DNA of 64,000 bases from Parahaliea mediterranea (GCF_017255185.1 NZ_JAFKCZ010000008.1:1-64000), one strand, 5' to 3'. Shown: positions 1 through 10,234, numbered from the stretch's first letter. Notes: generated by a model not told the origin, from the letters alone. Made by a program: numbers and translations.

Positions 1-83
1 TGGTTACTCCCTTGTGTGGTGCTTGGCGGCTCACACTTGGGGGTTACTATGAGACTTCTGGAACTGTCAAACTTCGCTTGCCT

Positions 84-118
84 CCCCAGCAAAGCTGGGG
101 GGTCTCCCTTTTGTACTA
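84..118 (+). terminator. Hairpin upstream of the repressor
   Basis: Seven-base arms CCCCAGC (84-90) and GCTGGGG (94-100) flank an AAA loop and are followed by a pyrimidine-rich stretch with TTTT near 109-112. It resembles an intrinsic terminator for a gene lying left of the window, just ahead of the repressor start. The T run is interrupted, so this is tentative. Confidence 0.4.
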
Positions 119-123
119 GCCAC

Positions 124-792
124 ATGACAAGAAAGCAAAGCCCCATTCGGCTCAAAAACCTCGAGATCCTCATTCGCGAAGCAGGTTCGGCGGCACGCCT
201 CGCCCGTGCCGCGGAGACCAATAGCTCCTACCTCAGCCAGGTACGCAATCAACTACCCACGCAAAAAGGGACGCCACGCAGTATCGGAGATGATCTGGCG
301 GCCAAGTTGGAGGCGGCCATGAAGAAGCCCCCCGGTTGGATGGACGTCGATCACGACACCCGAGCTTACGGCGCCAGCGATGGCCCCAATCTGAACAACC
401 ACCACCGGCTTATTTCGTGGAGTCAGGTGGGGAAAAAGGGCGATAAAAACCTCTCTGAGCATGAGCCACTCCCCTACGCCACCGACCTTCTGATTTGCCC
501 CGTCAAATGCAGTGAGGAGACCTTCGTGCTGCGCGTGCGTGGCGCCAGCATGGAGCCAAAATTTCGCGAGGGTGAACTGATTTTCGTCGACCCCTTTGCG
601 CCGGTCAGTCACGGCAAATTTGTCGTCGTTCGTCTCGAATCGAGCGGCGAAGTGACGTTCAAACAGTGGATCGAAGAGGAAGGGAAACAGTATCTCAAGA
701 CACTCAACCCGGATTGGCCCGATCGAATTATCAAGGTGGATAGGAACACCACCGTGTGCGGTGTCATCGTCTTCAAGGGCGAAGCGCTATAG
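124..792 (+). CDS. CI/LexA-like repressor with S24 peptidase domain
   Basis: Probable phage-type transcriptional repressor of 222 residues. The N-terminal part (about residues 10-65) looks like a helix-turn-helix domain. The C-terminal half is a peptidase S24 (LexA/CI) domain: RGASMEP places the nucleophile at Ser142 and VTFKQW the general base at Lys180. Such proteins dimerise and cut themselves when RecA filaments form, which induces the element. The usual Ala-Gly cleavage bond appears to be Val-Gly (102-103, in ISWSQVG). The frame is open upstream to 16, but ATG 124 starts the recognisable domain; no strong Shine-Dalgarno is visible. It precedes excisionase and integrase genes on the same strand, so it probably governs lysogeny or excision of the island. 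The family call is firm; its target is inference. Confidence 0.85.
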   Translation: MTRKQSPIRLKNLEILIREAGSAARLARAAETNSSYLSQVRNQLPTQKGTPRSIGDDLAAKLEAAMKKPPGWMDVDHDTRAYGASDGPNLNNHHRLISWSQVGKKGDKNLSEHEPLPYATDLLICPVKCSEETFVLRVRGASMEPKFREGELIFVDPFAPVSHGKFVVVRLESSGEVTFKQWIEEEGKQYLKTLNPDWPDRIIKVDRNTTVCGVIVFKGEAL

Positions 793-844
793 CGCGATTT
801 AGCACAGTGGTAAGCATTTAGTCCGCAGGGTCACTTGTCGCATT

Positions 845-863
845 GATTAGCTCGCTGCTAATC
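845..863. promoter_or_regulatory. Perfect inverted repeat, candidate repressor operator
   Basis: GATTAGC (845-851) and GCTAATC (857-863) form a perfect 7-bp inverted repeat with a 5-bp spacer, in the 109-bp gap between the S24 repressor and the excisionase-like gene. Related TTTAGC strings occur nearby (about 797-802 and 864-869). The position suits an operator for the adjacent repressor; binding is inference. Confidence 0.4.
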
Positions 864-901
864 TTTAGCGCACTGCGATGTGACGACTCTGCGAGACCCG
901 T

Positions 902-1114
902 ATGAACGACCCCCGTGATTACAGTGTGCCGTTACCGAAGTGGATTCGGGGCAAAAAGTTAACCGAGCTCACCGGTTTCCGGTTGGATGCCCAAAAGCAC
1001 AAACGCGTACAAGGTGTCTGGCTCGAGGGCGTGCACTGGGTGAAAGCCCCCGACGGCAACATCATGTACAACTGGCGAGCAATCGATGAATGGACGGAAA
1101 GTGGCTACCACTGA
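902..1114 (+). CDS. Excisionase-like (Xis) DNA-binding protein
   Basis: Small basic protein of 70 residues resembling lambdoid excisionases: an N-terminal winged-helix segment (KWIRGKKLTELTG), then the pattern GVWLEGVHWVKAPDG and a C-terminal helix with IDEWTE. Excisionases bend the attachment-site DNA and direct the integrase toward excision. The gene ends 29 bp inside the integrase frame, so the two are probably co-transcribed and translationally coupled. The call rests on these short motifs and on the position beside an integrase; a regulatory AlpA-like role is the main alternative. Confidence 0.75.
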   Translation: MNDPRDYSVPLPKWIRGKKLTELTGFRLDAQKHKRVQGVWLEGVHWVKAPDGNIMYNWRAIDEWTESGYH

Positions 1115-2531
1115 CAAGCCAGAGAACACATCGTCGACCGAGACGGTGGCGCAGGAATTACCCGATGGTGTTCAGATCCACGGCTCCACTATTCGGATCG
1201 ATTTCCGCTACCGCGGTGTGCGGTGCCGCGAAACGCTGAAAGGACTCAATGTCACCAAAGCCAACATCAAGTTCGCCGAGAACAAACGCGCGTCCATTCT
1301 GTATGAGATTGGTCGCGGTGTCTTCGACTATGCCAACCACTTCCCCGACTCCAAACGCTGCCGCGAGTTCGGCAGCAACCCCCACCGTGACCGCACCGTC
1401 GACCAGGCACTAGACCTCTGGTTGTCCGTCAAGAAAGTACGGACCGCGCAATCAACCTATGTGAACTACAAATCCAAAGTTGAAAATCACATCCGTCCTC
1501 GCTGGGGATCGCACCGGCTCGCGTCGATCACGAAAACAGAAATCGAGAAATGGATCGCACTGGATCTGGTCGCACTCTCAAACAAAACCATCAACGAAGT
1601 CATGATTATTCTGCGCGGCATTTTCAAAGATGCCAAAGCGGATAACGTGCGCAATGACTCGCCGGTTGAGGCCATCGATAATCTGCCGCTCGGTGACCGG
1701 GAAGATCCCGACCCTTTTACTCAAACCGAAATCGAAACCATCTTGTCGACGCCGACCAAACGGCAGCAGGAAATCCACATGATGGGTTTCGCCTTTTGGT
1801 CAGGGCTCAGAATCTCCGAGTTGATTGCGCTCGCCTGGGAGGACATCGACCTCAAGCGCGGGACGGTCAAGGTGTGCCGCGCGAAAGTCGGCGGACGCTT
1901 CAAGCAAACCAAAACCAAACGCTCCACGCGGGAGGTAGAACTGATCACGCCGGCCCTGGAATGGCTGCAGGCGCAGCGTCCTTACACAGAAGAGCTGGCA
2001 CCGCGTCGCCTGAAAGTGACGTCACGGGACAACAAAAAAACCTTCGACGAAGAAGTACGCGTGGTGTTTTTAAACAGCAATACGATGAAGCCGCACAGAT
2101 CCGATGGCACGGTCAGAAATTGCTTTTGGAGCACGCATCTTAAAAAAGCCAAAGTGCGCTATCGCGGGCCGAACAATGCGCGCCACACCTTCATCAGTCA
2201 GCTGCTGACGGCCGGTATTCCGAAGGAGTGGATTATTCGTCAGGTCGGCCACACCAGCACCCGTATGATCGATGAGCACTACGGCAGATGGATCTCCGAA
2301 GATGCTACGGGTATGGCGCAATTTGTGTCGGAGCGTTTGGGGGTGGGAAAGGGCTTGGTCCCAAAACGGTCCCAAGCCGGACAGGGTAGAGATCTTATTT
2401 CAAGTAAATCAACCCGTTATATGGCGGAGAGCGAGGGATTCGAACCCTCGATAGGGATTAACCTATACACCCTTAGCAGGGGTGCGCCTTCAGCCACTCG
2501 GCCAGCTCTCCGGAAATATCAGGTGCGATAA
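1086..2531 (+). CDS. int: Tyrosine integrase running through the tRNA-Ser attachment site
   Basis: Site-specific tyrosine recombinase of 481 residues. An N-terminal arm-binding region (about 25-90) precedes a SAM-like core-binding domain (about 105-185) and the catalytic domain (about 210-410). Visible active-site residues are Arg242 (SGLRISEL), a Lys near 278, Arg366 of NNARHTF (the box II His position is Asn), His389 (VGHTSTR) and the nucleophile Tyr399 (DEHYGRW). About 80 residues follow Tyr399. Residues 446-475 are encoded antisense to the tRNA-Ser gene, where the element is inserted, and translation stops only at 2529. The C-terminal tail is therefore partly chromosomal sequence and would differ after excision. 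It overlaps the excisionase-like gene by 29 bp. Confidence 0.92.
   Translation: MNGRKVATTDKPENTSSTETVAQELPDGVQIHGSTIRIDFRYRGVRCRETLKGLNVTKANIKFAENKRASILYEIGRGVFDYANHFPDSKRCREFGSNPHRDRTVDQALDLWLSVKKVRTAQSTYVNYKSKVENHIRPRWGSHRLASITKTEIEKWIALDLVALSNKTINEVMIILRGIFKDAKADNVRNDSPVEAIDNLPLGDREDPDPFTQTEIETILSTPTKRQQEIHMMGFAFWSGLRISELIALAWEDIDLKRGTVKVCRAKVGGRFKQTKTKRSTREVELITPALEWLQAQRPYTEELAPRRLKVTSRDNKKTFDEEVRVVFLNSNTMKPHRSDGTVRNCFWSTHLKKAKVRYRGPNNARHTFISQLLTAGIPKEWIIRQVGHTSTRMIDEHYGRWISEDATGMAQFVSERLGVGKGLVPKRSQAGQGRDLISSKSTRYMAESEGFEPSIGINLYTLSRGAPSATRPALRKYQVR
2422..2470. other. Presumed attachment-site (att) core in tRNA-Ser 3' half
   Basis: Integrases of this class recombine in the anticodon-to-3'-end half of tRNA genes and leave a direct repeat of that segment at the far end of the element. 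The integrase gene touches the tRNA 3' end here. The matching copy lies outside the window, so the exact core cannot be set. Confidence 0.5.
2422..2511 (-). tRNA. serX: tRNA-Ser (anticodon GCU)
   Basis: Read on the minus strand the 90-nt gene begins GGAGAGCTGGCCGAGTGG and ends with an encoded CCA (2424-2422). The anticodon stem CACCC/GGGTG encloses CTGCTAA, giving anticodon GCU for AGC/AGU codons. A long variable arm is present, as expected for tRNA-Ser, and the T-arm reads GGTTCGAATCC. It lies downstream of csrA on the same strand, a common gammaproteobacterial arrangement. The 3' end faces the integrase, so this gene is the attachment site. The gene symbol is generic. Confidence 0.95.
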
Positions 2532-2598
2532 CGCCATGCCATCGACACAGGCGCGGCATGATACCACAACGGCTGTAAATTCAAAGCGTTGCGGCGGA

Positions 2599-2802
2599 TT
2601 AAGAGGAAGATTCTTCGTCTTTGGACGGCTCGCCTTCCCCGCCGTCCTGGATACGGTTGTAGATTTCCTCACGGTGAACAGCCACGTCGCGGGGGGCGTT
2701 GACGCCGATACGTACCTGGTTGCCTTTCACCCCCAGTACGGTCACGGTAATGTCGTCACCAACCATCAGTGACTCTCCAACCCTGCGTGTCAAGATCAGC
2801 AT
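2599..2802 (-). CDS. csrA: Carbon storage regulator CsrA
   Basis: RNA-binding post-transcriptional regulator of 67 residues. It begins [17 protein letters not shown] and contains VRIGVNAP and VHREEIY, the beta-strand and helix motifs of CsrA/RsmA; Arg44 of the RNA-binding face (VHREE) is kept. The acidic serine-rich tail from about residue 53 is variable in the family. CsrA dimers bind GGA motifs in mRNA leaders. Two GGA triplets lie in its own leader at 2810-2808 and 2817-2815 (minus strand), overlapping the Shine-Dalgarno, which suggests autoregulation. It follows lysC by 172 bp and precedes tRNA-Ser, the standard order. Confidence 0.97.
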   Translation of the reverse strand: MLILTRRVGESLMVGDDITVTVLGVKGNQVRIGVNAPRDVAVHREEIYNRIQDGGEGEPSKDEESSS

Positions 2803-2974
2803 AGGCTTCCTTTCTCCGGTAGTGTGTCTGTTAACAGGACAAACACACGACAGCTGCCACCCCCACGCGTTAGCAGGGCCGGGCGATGCGAGTGATCGCT
2901 GTTATCTATTACTAGTTCAGATTCACGAAAACGCAACACGCGGCCCGTCTGTGCGGCTGTGCCGTCCTTCATGG

Positions 2975-4216
2975 TTAGGCAGCGGTTTCGTCTTCGGGTT
3001 CCTTGTTGAGCCCAAAAGCGGAATGCAGCGAACGCACCGCCAGCTCCAGGAATTTTTCCTCGATAATCACCGAAATCTTGATCTCGGAGGTGGTGATCAT
3101 CTGGATATTGATACCCACCTCGGCCAGGGCGGCGAAGGCCTGGCTGGCAACACCGGCGTGGGAACGCATGCCCACACCGACGATCGAAACCTTGGCGATC
3201 TTGCTGTCTGAGGTCACCGCCTCGGCGTTGATGTCCCTCGCCACCTGCTGCAGGATCTCTTCCGCCTTGGCCAGGTCGCCGCGCCCCACGGTAAAGGTGA
3301 AGTCGGTGGTGTTGTCATCGGCCACGTTCTGCACGATCACGTCCACCTCGACATTGGCCTCGCCAATGGGCCCGAGAATCCTGTGTGCCACGCCGGGCAT
3401 ATCGGGCACGCCCTGCACGGTCAGCTTGGCCTCGTCGCGGTTGAAGGCGATGCCGGCGATGGTCGGTGTTTCCATTTGCGAACTGTCCTCCAGCGCAATC
3501 AGTGTGCCCGGGCCTTCCTGGAAGCTGTGCAGGACCCGCAGCGGGACATTGTACTTGCCAGCGAACTCCACCGCACGGATCTGTAATACCTTGGAGCCCA
3601 TACTGGCCATTTCCAGCATTTCCTCGAAGGTGATGCGATCCAGTCGGCGGGCGCCATCGACGATCCGGGGATCGGTGGTATATACGCCGTCAACATCGGT
3701 GTAGATCTGGCACTCGTCGGCCTTCAGGGCCGCCGCCAGGGCCACCGCGGTGGTGTCGGAGCCGCCGCGGCCGAGGGTGGTGATGTTGCCCTTCTCGTCC
3801 ACCCCCTGGAAACCGGCGACCACGACCACGTAGCCCTCGTCCAGGTCGGCGTGCAGGCGCTCGTCGTCGATCTGGCGAATGCGCGCCTTGGTGTGGGCGT
3901 CGTCAGTGAGAATGCGCACCTGGCTGCCGTTGTAACTCTTGGCCTTGACCCCGCGCTTGTTCAGCGCCATGGCCAGCAGCGCGGTGGTGACCTGCTCGCC
4001 GGTGGACACCAGCACATCCATCTCACGGGGTACCGGGCGGTCCTGGATTTCATGGGCCAGGGCAATGAGGCGGTTGGTCTCGCCGCTCATCGCGGAGACC
4101 ACCACCACCACTTCGTGGCCCTCGCCCTGGAAGCGGGCTACTTTTTCGGCCACCTGCTCGATACGCTCGATGCTGCCTACCGAGGTTCCGCCGAATTTCT
4201 GTACGATCAGGCTCAT
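2975..4216 (-). CDS. lysC: Aspartate kinase
   Basis: Cytoplasmic enzyme phosphorylating L-aspartate to 4-phospho-L-aspartate, the first step toward lysine, methionine, threonine and diaminopimelate. The 413-residue product has the amino-acid kinase domain (about 1-245) opening with IVQKFGGTSVGS (Lys7 and the glycine-rich loop), a GRGGSDTTAVALA substrate segment, and a C-terminal pair of ACT domains (about 265-410) for feedback inhibition. The length matches the monofunctional Pseudomonas-type LysC. It sits between alaS and csrA on the minus strand. Its upstream region is filled by a repeat array, so its promoter or its link to alaS transcription is unusual to define. Confidence 0.96.
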   Translation of the reverse strand: MSLIVQKFGGTSVGSIERIEQVAEKVARFQGEGHEVVVVVSAMSGETNRLIALAHEIQDRPVPREMDVLVSTGEQVTTALLAMALNKRGVKAKSYNGSQVRILTDDAHTKARIRQIDDERLHADLDEGYVVVVAGFQGVDEKGNITTLGRGGSDTTAVALAAALKADECQIYTDVDGVYTTDPRIVDGARRLDRITFEEMLEMASMGSKVLQIRAVEFAGKYNVPLRVLHSFQEGPGTLIALEDSSQMETPTIAGIAFNRDEAKLTVQGVPDMPGVAHRILGPIGEANVEVDVIVQNVADDNTTDFTFTVGRGDLAKAEEILQQVARDINAEAVTSDSKIAKVSIVGVGMRSHAGVASQAFAALAEVGINIQMITTSEIKISVIIEEKFLELAVRSLHSAFGLNKEPEDETAA

Positions 4217-4325
4217 GCGCTCGCTCTGCGCCCTGTGTTTAAAGGGGCGCCATTAAACAACAAAGTATGGGGATTGAAAACCGCTGCGGGGCAACGTTCG
4301 ATGGAAGTGTGAACAGTACCGGAAT

Positions 4326-4571
4326 GGCCGAATGAATTCGGCCCTACAGGGGGTGGGCTCCGATCTGCCTGGCCGAAGGAATTCGGCCCTACAGGGGGTG
4401 GGCTCCGATCTGCTTGGCCGAATGAATTCGGCCCTACAGGGAGCGGGCTCCGATCTGCCTGGCCGAATGAATTCGGCCCTACAGGGGGTGGGCTCCGATC
4501 TGCCTGGCCGAATGAATTCGGCCCTACAGGGGGGCGGGGTCCAACTGCTGTAGGGTCGAATTCATTCGACC
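4326..4571. repeat. Five tandem 45-bp REP-like units with inverted terminal copy
   Basis: Units start at 4326, 4371, 4416, 4461 and 4506, exactly 45 bp apart. Each carries the palindromic core GGCCGAATGAATTCGGCC followed by CTACAGG and a conserved remainder. An inverted copy, CTGTAGGGTCGAATTCATTC onward, closes the array at 4548-4571. The core can fold back on itself, and the last direct unit can pair with the inverted one. This is the layout of REP/BIME elements, which RAYT-type transposases spread; no such transposase gene is in the window. It fills most of the 374-bp alaS-lysC gap. Unit length is a multiple of three, which keeps a spurious minus-strand frame open. Confidence 0.9.
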
Positions 4572-4590
4572 GCCCTGGCTCGCTCACGGT

Positions 4591-7191
<2,601 letters not shown>

Positions 7192-7220
7192 AGTCGGTCT
7201 CGGAATGGAAAAGAAGCGGC

Positions 7221-7568
7221 TCAGCCGAGCATGCGGCTCTCTGCGAGGGTGGAGCCCGCCAGGATGTGCAGGTGCAGGTGGAACACGGTCTGCCCCGCCC
7301 CGCCGCCGTTGTTGACGATCAGGCGGAAGGCGTCGTCCACGCCGAGCTGCCGGGCGACCTTGCCCGCGGCCAGCATCAGGTGGCCCAGCAGGGCCTGGTC
7401 GTCATCCTGCGCGTCGGAGAGTTTCTCGATCGCCTTGCGGGGGATGACCAGCACGTGCACCGGCGCCTGGGGATGGATATCGTTGATGGCCACGCAGTGC
7501 TCGTCCTCGTAGACGAACTCGGTGGGGATATCGCCGTTGACGATTTTGCCGAAGATGGTGTCGGACAT
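7221..7568 (-). CDS. HIT-family nucleotide hydrolase (HinT-like)
   Basis: Histidine-triad protein of 115 residues. The signature [10 protein letters not shown] puts the triad histidines at 97, 99 and 101; the N-terminus [15 protein letters not shown] and VLVIPRK are typical of the HinT branch. HinT proteins hydrolyse purine nucleoside phosphoramidates such as AMP-lysine, and are thought to clear adenylates released by aminoacyl-tRNA synthetases, which fits a place directly upstream of alaS. A GGAG Shine-Dalgarno lies just ahead of the ATG. Cytoplasmic. Family is certain, physiological substrate is not. Confidence 0.93.
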   Translation of the reverse strand: MSDTIFGKIVNGDIPTEFVYEDEHCVAINDIHPQAPVHVLVIPRKAIEKLSDAQDDDQALLGHLMLAAGKVARQLGVDDAFRLIVNNGGGAGQTVFHLHLHILAGSTLAESRMLG

Positions 7569-7607
7569 GGGTTCGGGGGTCTCCCTGGTTAGCTGCCGGG
7601 GTATTTT

Positions 7608-7710
7608 GGCCGAATGAATTTGGCCTGGTAATGTTCCGCGCTGGGTGGCCGAATGAATTCGACCCTACAGGGGGGTGTTGCCGGCGCCTGTAGGGTCACA
7701 TCCACTGACC
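7608..7710. repeat. Second REP-like cluster
   Basis: A degenerate core at 7608-7625 (GGCCGAATGAATTTGGCC), a second unit at 7647-7670 ending GACCCTACAG, and a degraded inverted unit at 7687-7710 (CTGTAGGGTCACATCC onward) repeat the layout of the larger array at 4326-4571. It lies between the Trm112-like and HIT genes. Confidence 0.8.
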
Positions 7711-7717
7711 TCGATGC

Positions 7718-7903
7718 TCAGCCCAGTTTCTCGTCGGCGGTGAGTTGGCGGGCCTCGCTCTCCAGCATCACCGGGATGCCGTCGCGCACCGGGTAGGCCA
7801 GGCCGGAGGCCTTGCACAGCAGCTCCTCTTTATCCCTGTCATACTCCAGCGGCGCCTTGCTCACGGGGCACACCAGGATGCTCAACAACTTTTCGTCGAT
7901 CAT
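7718..7903 (-). CDS. Trm112/YcaR family small protein
   Basis: Product of 61 residues (from [16 protein letters not shown]) matching the UPF0434/Trm112 family: [10 protein letters not shown] near the start and [12 protein letters not shown] at the end. Bacterial members are small zinc-ribbon-like proteins; eukaryotic and archaeal Trm112 activates methyltransferases, while the bacterial role is not settled. Here only two cysteines are visible, so metal binding may be weak or absent. The frame could start seven residues earlier at 7924, but family members start at MD/I-x-KLL. In many proteobacteria this gene sits with kdsB or lpxK, which are not seen here. Confidence 0.85.
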   Translation of the reverse strand: MIDEKLLSILVCPVSKAPLEYDRDKEELLCKASGLAYPVRDGIPVMLESEARQLTADEKLG

Positions 7904-7972
7904 GAATCCGGTCCGGATGTTCAAAACGGCCGGCCATTATACGGGCATTTGGCCCGCAGTTGCACCGCCGGC

Positions 7973-8842
7973 TCAGTGGCCCCCGGTGGCCTGCCCGGGT
8001 TGCGGCATGGGGGGCACCAGCAATTGCGGGTCGATACGGTGCCCGCGCCAGCTCATGCGCCAGTCCAGGTGGGGGCCGGTGGCGCGCCCGGTGGCGCCCA
8101 CCTCGCCGATGACGTCCCCGGCGCTCACCTCGTCACCCACCGCCACCCGCACCTTGCTCAGGTGCAGGAAGGACGAGGACAGGCGGTAGCCGTGGTCGAG
8201 GATGATGGTGCCGCCGGAGTAAAACAGGTCAGGCTCCGCCAGGGTCACCACCCCCGATGCCGGGGCCCGCACCTCGGTGCCGGTGGGCACCGCCACGTCC
8301 ACCCCGTAGTGGGGGCTGCGGGGCACGCCGTTGTAGAAACGCTGACTGCCGTAGACCCCGGAAATGGGGCCGGTCACCGGCCAGTCGAAACCCGCCAGGG
8401 CCCCCCGCAGCAACTCCGGCCGCCGGAGTTCGCGGCCCTTGGCGGCCCCCACCAGGGCGCGCTCGCGGGCGATCCGCTCCTGGTGCTCCGGCGACGGGGT
8501 CACGGTGCGCTGGGGCACCCCCTCCACCCGCTGGATCTTGTACTCGCGCTGGGCCACGGCCAGGGTCTGGGTGCAGGGCGAGGCGCCGCCGACCACCAGC
8601 TCCGCGGTAGCGGGCGCGTCGCGGCCGAATCCGGCGAACACGGTGCCGTCCTCCAGCACGTCCAGCGGCTCGCCGGCCAGGCTGACCTCGGTTCCCGGCG
8701 CCACCCGCGCCGACACCAGTCCGCCCTGGCGCAACTCGCCCCGCCAGTCCAGGCAGGCAGCGGACACGGGCGCGCAAACCAACACCGCGCCCCCCAGGGC
8801 AATAGCGGTCAACAAGGGGCGAAACTTGGGAAGTGCAGGCAC
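7973..8842 (-). CDS. Exported M23 (LytM-type) peptidase
   Basis: Putative cell-wall or periplasmic metallopeptidase of 289 residues. A GTG start at 8842 with GGAG upstream yields a signal peptide ending near APVSAA; the open frame farther upstream overlaps the methyltransferase gene and is not used. The C-terminal M23 domain shows PHYGVDVAVPTG (His-x3-Asp zinc motif), FLHLSKV and TGPHLDWRM. The last replaces the usual HxH by H-L-D, a variant seen in other M23 proteins, so the second ligand is Asp. A beta-rich N-terminal region (about 30-110) precedes it. M23 enzymes cut peptidoglycan peptide bridges or act as amidase activators. Confidence 0.85.
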   Translation of the reverse strand: MPALPKFRPLLTAIALGGAVLVCAPVSAACLDWRGELRQGGLVSARVAPGTEVSLAGEPLDVLEDGTVFAGFGRDAPATAELVVGGASPCTQTLAVAQREYKIQRVEGVPQRTVTPSPEHQERIARERALVGAAKGRELRRPELLRGALAGFDWPVTGPISGVYGSQRFYNGVPRSPHYGVDVAVPTGTEVRAPASGVVTLAEPDLFYSGGTIILDHGYRLSSSFLHLSKVRVAVGDEVSAGDVIGEVGATGRATGPHLDWRMSWRGHRIDPQLLVPPMPQPGQATGGH

Positions 8843-8873
8843 AGCGAGTCTCCAGTTAATATGAGCCCCATTT

Positions 8874-9560
8874 CTAGCAGGGGCTGGTCGCAAGGTCCAG
8901 CACCGGCCGGCGGGCGCGCAGCAAATGGAAGCGCTTTTGCACCTCGCCACCGCTGTTGCTGCCACCAGTCTCACAGTACGAACGGTGCTCAATGGTGTCA
9001 AAGCCCGCCACGGCCAGCAGCGCCTCCCCCTGCGGGCGGCCATACAGGCGAAAACCGTGGCGACTGAACGGCAAGGCACTCATGAAGTCCCGGTCGCCGT
9101 AGGCCAGACACAAACGCCCGCCGGGTCGCAGCACCCGCCGCATCTCCGCCAGGTGATCCTGCGGGCGCTCCCAGAAATAGAGAGTATTGACGCAGAGCAA
9201 GCTGTCAAATGCCGCATCGGCAAAAGGCATGGCCTCGGAACTGCCCTGCTGGAAACGCGCCCGCCCCGTCTCGATCCACGCACCCTGGCTGGCAACCGCC
9301 TCGGCCACCATCGGCGCCGACAGGTCCAAGCCCTGGTAGCGAATGGCATCGCCGCGTTCGAGTATCAATGGGATGTGCGCCCCGCTGCCCGGCCCCACTT
9401 CCAGCACCCGATCCCCATTGGCGGGAGCCAGCCAGTCGATCGCCTGGGTGATCGGACCGGCATTGTTGCGCGCCATTCGCGCCCCTATCGCCACGGCCTC
9501 GGAGCCGTGGGGGCAGCGCAGCTGACCCGCCAGGGCGGCGCTGTTGTGATTCTCATCCAT
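8874..9560 (-). CDS. SAM-dependent methyltransferase (class I)
   Basis: Methyltransferase of 228 residues starting at MDENHNS, with a GGAG 13 nt upstream; the longer frame to 9668 would overlap greB. Motif I VLEVGPGSGAHIP binds S-adenosylmethionine, GLDLSAPMV is the acidic loop, and EAMPFADAAFDSLLCVNTLYF resembles motifs II-III of the UbiE/Methyltransf_11 family, followed by LRPGGRLCLAY. The substrate is unknown. It is divergent from greB and 31 bp upstream of the M23 peptidase gene, with which it could be co-transcribed. Cytoplasmic. Confidence 0.85.
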   Translation of the reverse strand: MDENHNSAALAGQLRCPHGSEAVAIGARMARNNAGPITQAIDWLAPANGDRVLEVGPGSGAHIPLILERGDAIRYQGLDLSAPMVAEAVASQGAWIETGRARFQQGSSEAMPFADAAFDSLLCVNTLYFWERPQDHLAEMRRVLRPGGRLCLAYGDRDFMSALPFSRHGFRLYGRPQGEALLAVAGFDTIEHRSYCETGGSNSGGEVQKRFHLLRARRPVLDLATSPC

Positions 9561-9657
9561 TGCGTGGCTAGCTCCAGTTTGCAAACAGCGAGCATAGAAC
9601 ATTCCCATCGGGGGAAGGCAAGCGCCCGCTATTGCCCCGGGCGCGAGCGGCGCTAAA

Positions 9658-10173
9658 ATGCGCGGCATGGGCAGATATCGACCGCCGCGCCGAAGAGGCT
9701 CGGCCTACATCACTCCCGAGGGCGAACAGGTCCTGCGGGCCGAGCTACACCAATTGTGGAAGGTGGAGCGCCCCGTGGTCACGCAAACCGTGCACGAGGC
9801 GGCCAAGAATGGCGACCGCTCGGAAAACGGGGACTATATCTACGGCAAGCGCCGCCTGCGGGAGATCGACTCCCGGGTGCGCTTCCTCAACAAGCGCCTG
9901 GACGAACTGCAGGTGGTGTCGCGCACCCCGGACGACACCGACAAGGTGTTTTTCGGCGCCTGGGTCACCCTGGAGGACGACGACGGCGCGGAGCAGACCT
10001 GGCGCATCGTCGGCCCCGACGAGTTCGACCTGGCCGCGGGCAAGCTGAGCATGGACTCGCCCATGGCGCGCTCCCTGCTGGGGCGGCGGCTGGACGACGA
10101 AATCACCGTGCGCAGCCCCACCGGCGAGCGCCGCTTCCTGATTACCGAGATCCGCTACGCCGCGACCGGATAG
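9658..10173 (+). CDS. greB: Transcription elongation factor GreB
   Basis: Factor of 171 residues that enters the RNA polymerase secondary channel and stimulates cleavage of backtracked RNA. The N-terminal coiled coil (about 15-90) carries NGDRSENGDYIYGKRRLREID, with the acidic Asp/Glu tip residues of Gre factors. The C-terminal domain holds VFFGAWV, WRIVGPDE and SMDSPMARSLLG. The KRRLREIDSR and FFGAW patterns favour GreB over GreA. Start may be ATG 9658 or 9667. It is divergent from the methyltransferase. Confidence 0.95.
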   Translation: MRGMGRYRPPRRRGSAYITPEGEQVLRAELHQLWKVERPVVTQTVHEAAKNGDRSENGDYIYGKRRLREIDSRVRFLNKRLDELQVVSRTPDDTDKVFFGAWVTLEDDDGAEQTWRIVGPDEFDLAAGKLSMDSPMARSLLGRRLDDEITVRSPTGERRFLITEIRYAATG

Positions 10174-10234
10174 AAATGGGGTGGGGTAAACCCGGCCGGC
10201 TAGCGTCACAACAATAAAAACAGGAGTTTCCACC

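Noticed and set aside
1-2531. Calling a complete prophage
   Set aside because: Only one end is present in the window; no structural or lysis genes are seen, so only an island end with repressor, excisionase-like and integrase genes can be claimed.
4217-4325. Lysine riboswitch ahead of lysC
   Set aside because: The region is short and dominated by the repeat array; no lysine-aptamer core is visible.
4326-4571. Possible CRISPR array
   Set aside because: Units are contiguous and almost identical over all 45 bp with no unique spacers, and no cas genes are nearby.
4213-4587. 124-residue frame translating the 45-bp repeats into a 15-residue peptide repeat
   Set aside because: The frame stays open only because the repeat unit is a multiple of three and lacks stops; no family likeness, and the DNA-level palindromes explain the pattern.
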